Shown piece by piece: positions 63,094-64,000 of a DNA stretch of 64,000 nucleotides; positions within the stretch are counted from its first letter, which is position 1; every line of letters begins with the position of its first letter. A model generated the notes under the pieces. The model was not told where the DNA came from. It saw only the letters and a list, made by a program, of their open reading frames with translations, and ran no database searches. The DNA is from Macrobrachium rosenbergii (Eukaryota > Arthropoda > Malacostraca > Decapoda > Palaemonidae), in assembly GCF_040412425.1 (NCBI RefSeq), contig NC_089782.1, positions 42,982,322 through 43,046,321 on the forward strand, read 5' to 3'. The position numbers were made by a program, and so were the translations under genes.

Positions 63094-63919
63094 CGACCTT
63101 GAAAAACGTATACAAATATCAACACCATTCTAAATTTCGAGGTAAAACTGTATGTCATTCCACAGGTATAATACAAGCATTAATTATCTCCCAAATACAA
63201 GAAAGAAAGAAAGAAAAAGAAATAGGGCAGGAGAAGTGATCTCTCGTGATAATACATACACATGTACACACAAAACCTAAACTTCAACAGAACTTATTCC
63301 AGATTCGCATAGCGGACCATTTCATCCTCACATACTGTAACATAATCTCCATTATCATAAAATATCGTTAATATCCACTCGTACATATGCTACCAATAGG
63401 ATAACGTGCTACCAAACATGTAAACTTCGTCTTGTATAAGTCTAAAATTTCACTCTTGTTTAACGTCACGTAAACATGAATTACTTTCAAATAACGTCAT
63501 TAAATCTACACTTGCACAAAAAATAGGCCTAGTTATCGTACACTGGTGGCTGATTGGGCTATGTTAAGTAGGCCTTATGCCAGCATGAGTCCTTGCACAA
63601 AGTGTGGTACGCTATTCGAGGGAATATCAAGCCTGGAATGGACCTATGTACGTGACCACAAAAGTTAGAAGTACAATACCCTTCATATCTAACTTAGTCT
63701 CGCAATACTGATTAGAATAAATGATGACACTGAAGAGTATTAACCTGAATTCTGTTCCAAAACCCAACCTTCAGAGTCTTGGTCTACCGCCAGCAATCCA
63801 CAAGATTTCGTTAAAATTCATCCAAAAAACTTCGATTTAAAATGTGGAAAACATGGCAAACAAACAAACAACCACTCCGGCAAAGGACACGTGCTGTTCC
63901 AGACCACTGCATCACAATA
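61336..63919. other. No recognised gene
   Basis: A + frame of 166 codons runs out of the 43-bp minisatellite to 61802 (..GYAAGFEIPKNFPSKPF.. DHFDMADLRRNRFKDEKF..). It begins inside the repeat and has no recognisable domain, so I treat it as unproven. The remainder is AT-rich with one (TA)n array. Confidence 0.45.
62988..63090. repeat. (TA)n microsatellite
   Basis: TATTATATTATA lead-in and then about 45 AT units with one TAAAT break. Confidence 0.95.
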
Positions 63920-64000
63920 TTATGATCGGAAGGAGGCGCCAAAGAGGCCGATGAGGAGGGAAATTTCAAGGATACCGCGGCACGACATGGCTTCGTTCGT
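63920..64000. other. CpG-rich right edge, possible gene start cut by the window
   Basis: Low-TA, CpG-bearing sequence. On the minus strand ATG 63988 opens a 22-codon signal-peptide-like frame (MSCRGILEISLLIGLFGASF). On the + strand ATGs at 63951 and 63987 (good context, GACATGG) run off the edge. The strand cannot be decided from 80 bases. Confidence 0.2.

Overview
This is a eukaryotic, AT-rich, repeat-laden nuclear window. It has spliced genes with GT..AG introns, very long (AT)n, (GA)n, (GT)n and (TAA)n arrays, and many small DNA-transposon derivatives. The protein resemblances are animal. The microsatellite load and one dispersed repeat near 43.66-43.89 kb look like a decapod crustacean (crab, shrimp or crayfish); that assignment is inference from memory, not a database match.

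The one gene that can be read with confidence is cystathionine beta-synthase (CBS) on the minus strand. Ten coding exons lie between 24349 and 13412, every junction is GT..AG, and all phases match. Together they give about 458 residues: the PLP-dependent catalytic core (Schiff-base lysine in GGSVKDR, TSGNTG substrate loop, GTGGT phosphate loop) and most of the C-terminal regulatory Bateman module. Two things differ from human CBS. The N-terminal part has no heme-binding Cys/His segment, and the last piece of the second CBS motif was not found. Candidate downstream exons are listed with low confidence.

The second supportable coding region is a single long first exon (50560-49712, minus strand). 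It encodes a 283-residue protein made of imperfect decapeptide repeats (DDRxYGTS/LEDRLQR-like) and ends at a splice donor. Its downstream exons were not identified.

The rest is non-coding or unrecognised. At 7.55 kb there is a palindromic element with a tRNA-like loop. MITEs sit inside CBS introns at 15.3 and 19.5 kb. hAT-like short elements lie at 26.3, 53.8 and 56.1 kb, the last with a clean 8-bp target duplication. A near-perfect triplicate of a 687-bp unit spans 35.8-37.85 kb. Minisatellites occur at 29.9, 45.8, 47.7, 49.1 and 60.8 kb. A few GC-richer islands (54.35, 58.98, 60.1, 63.9 kb) may hold exons of genes that could not be named. No viral, bacterial, rRNA or CRISPR features were seen.
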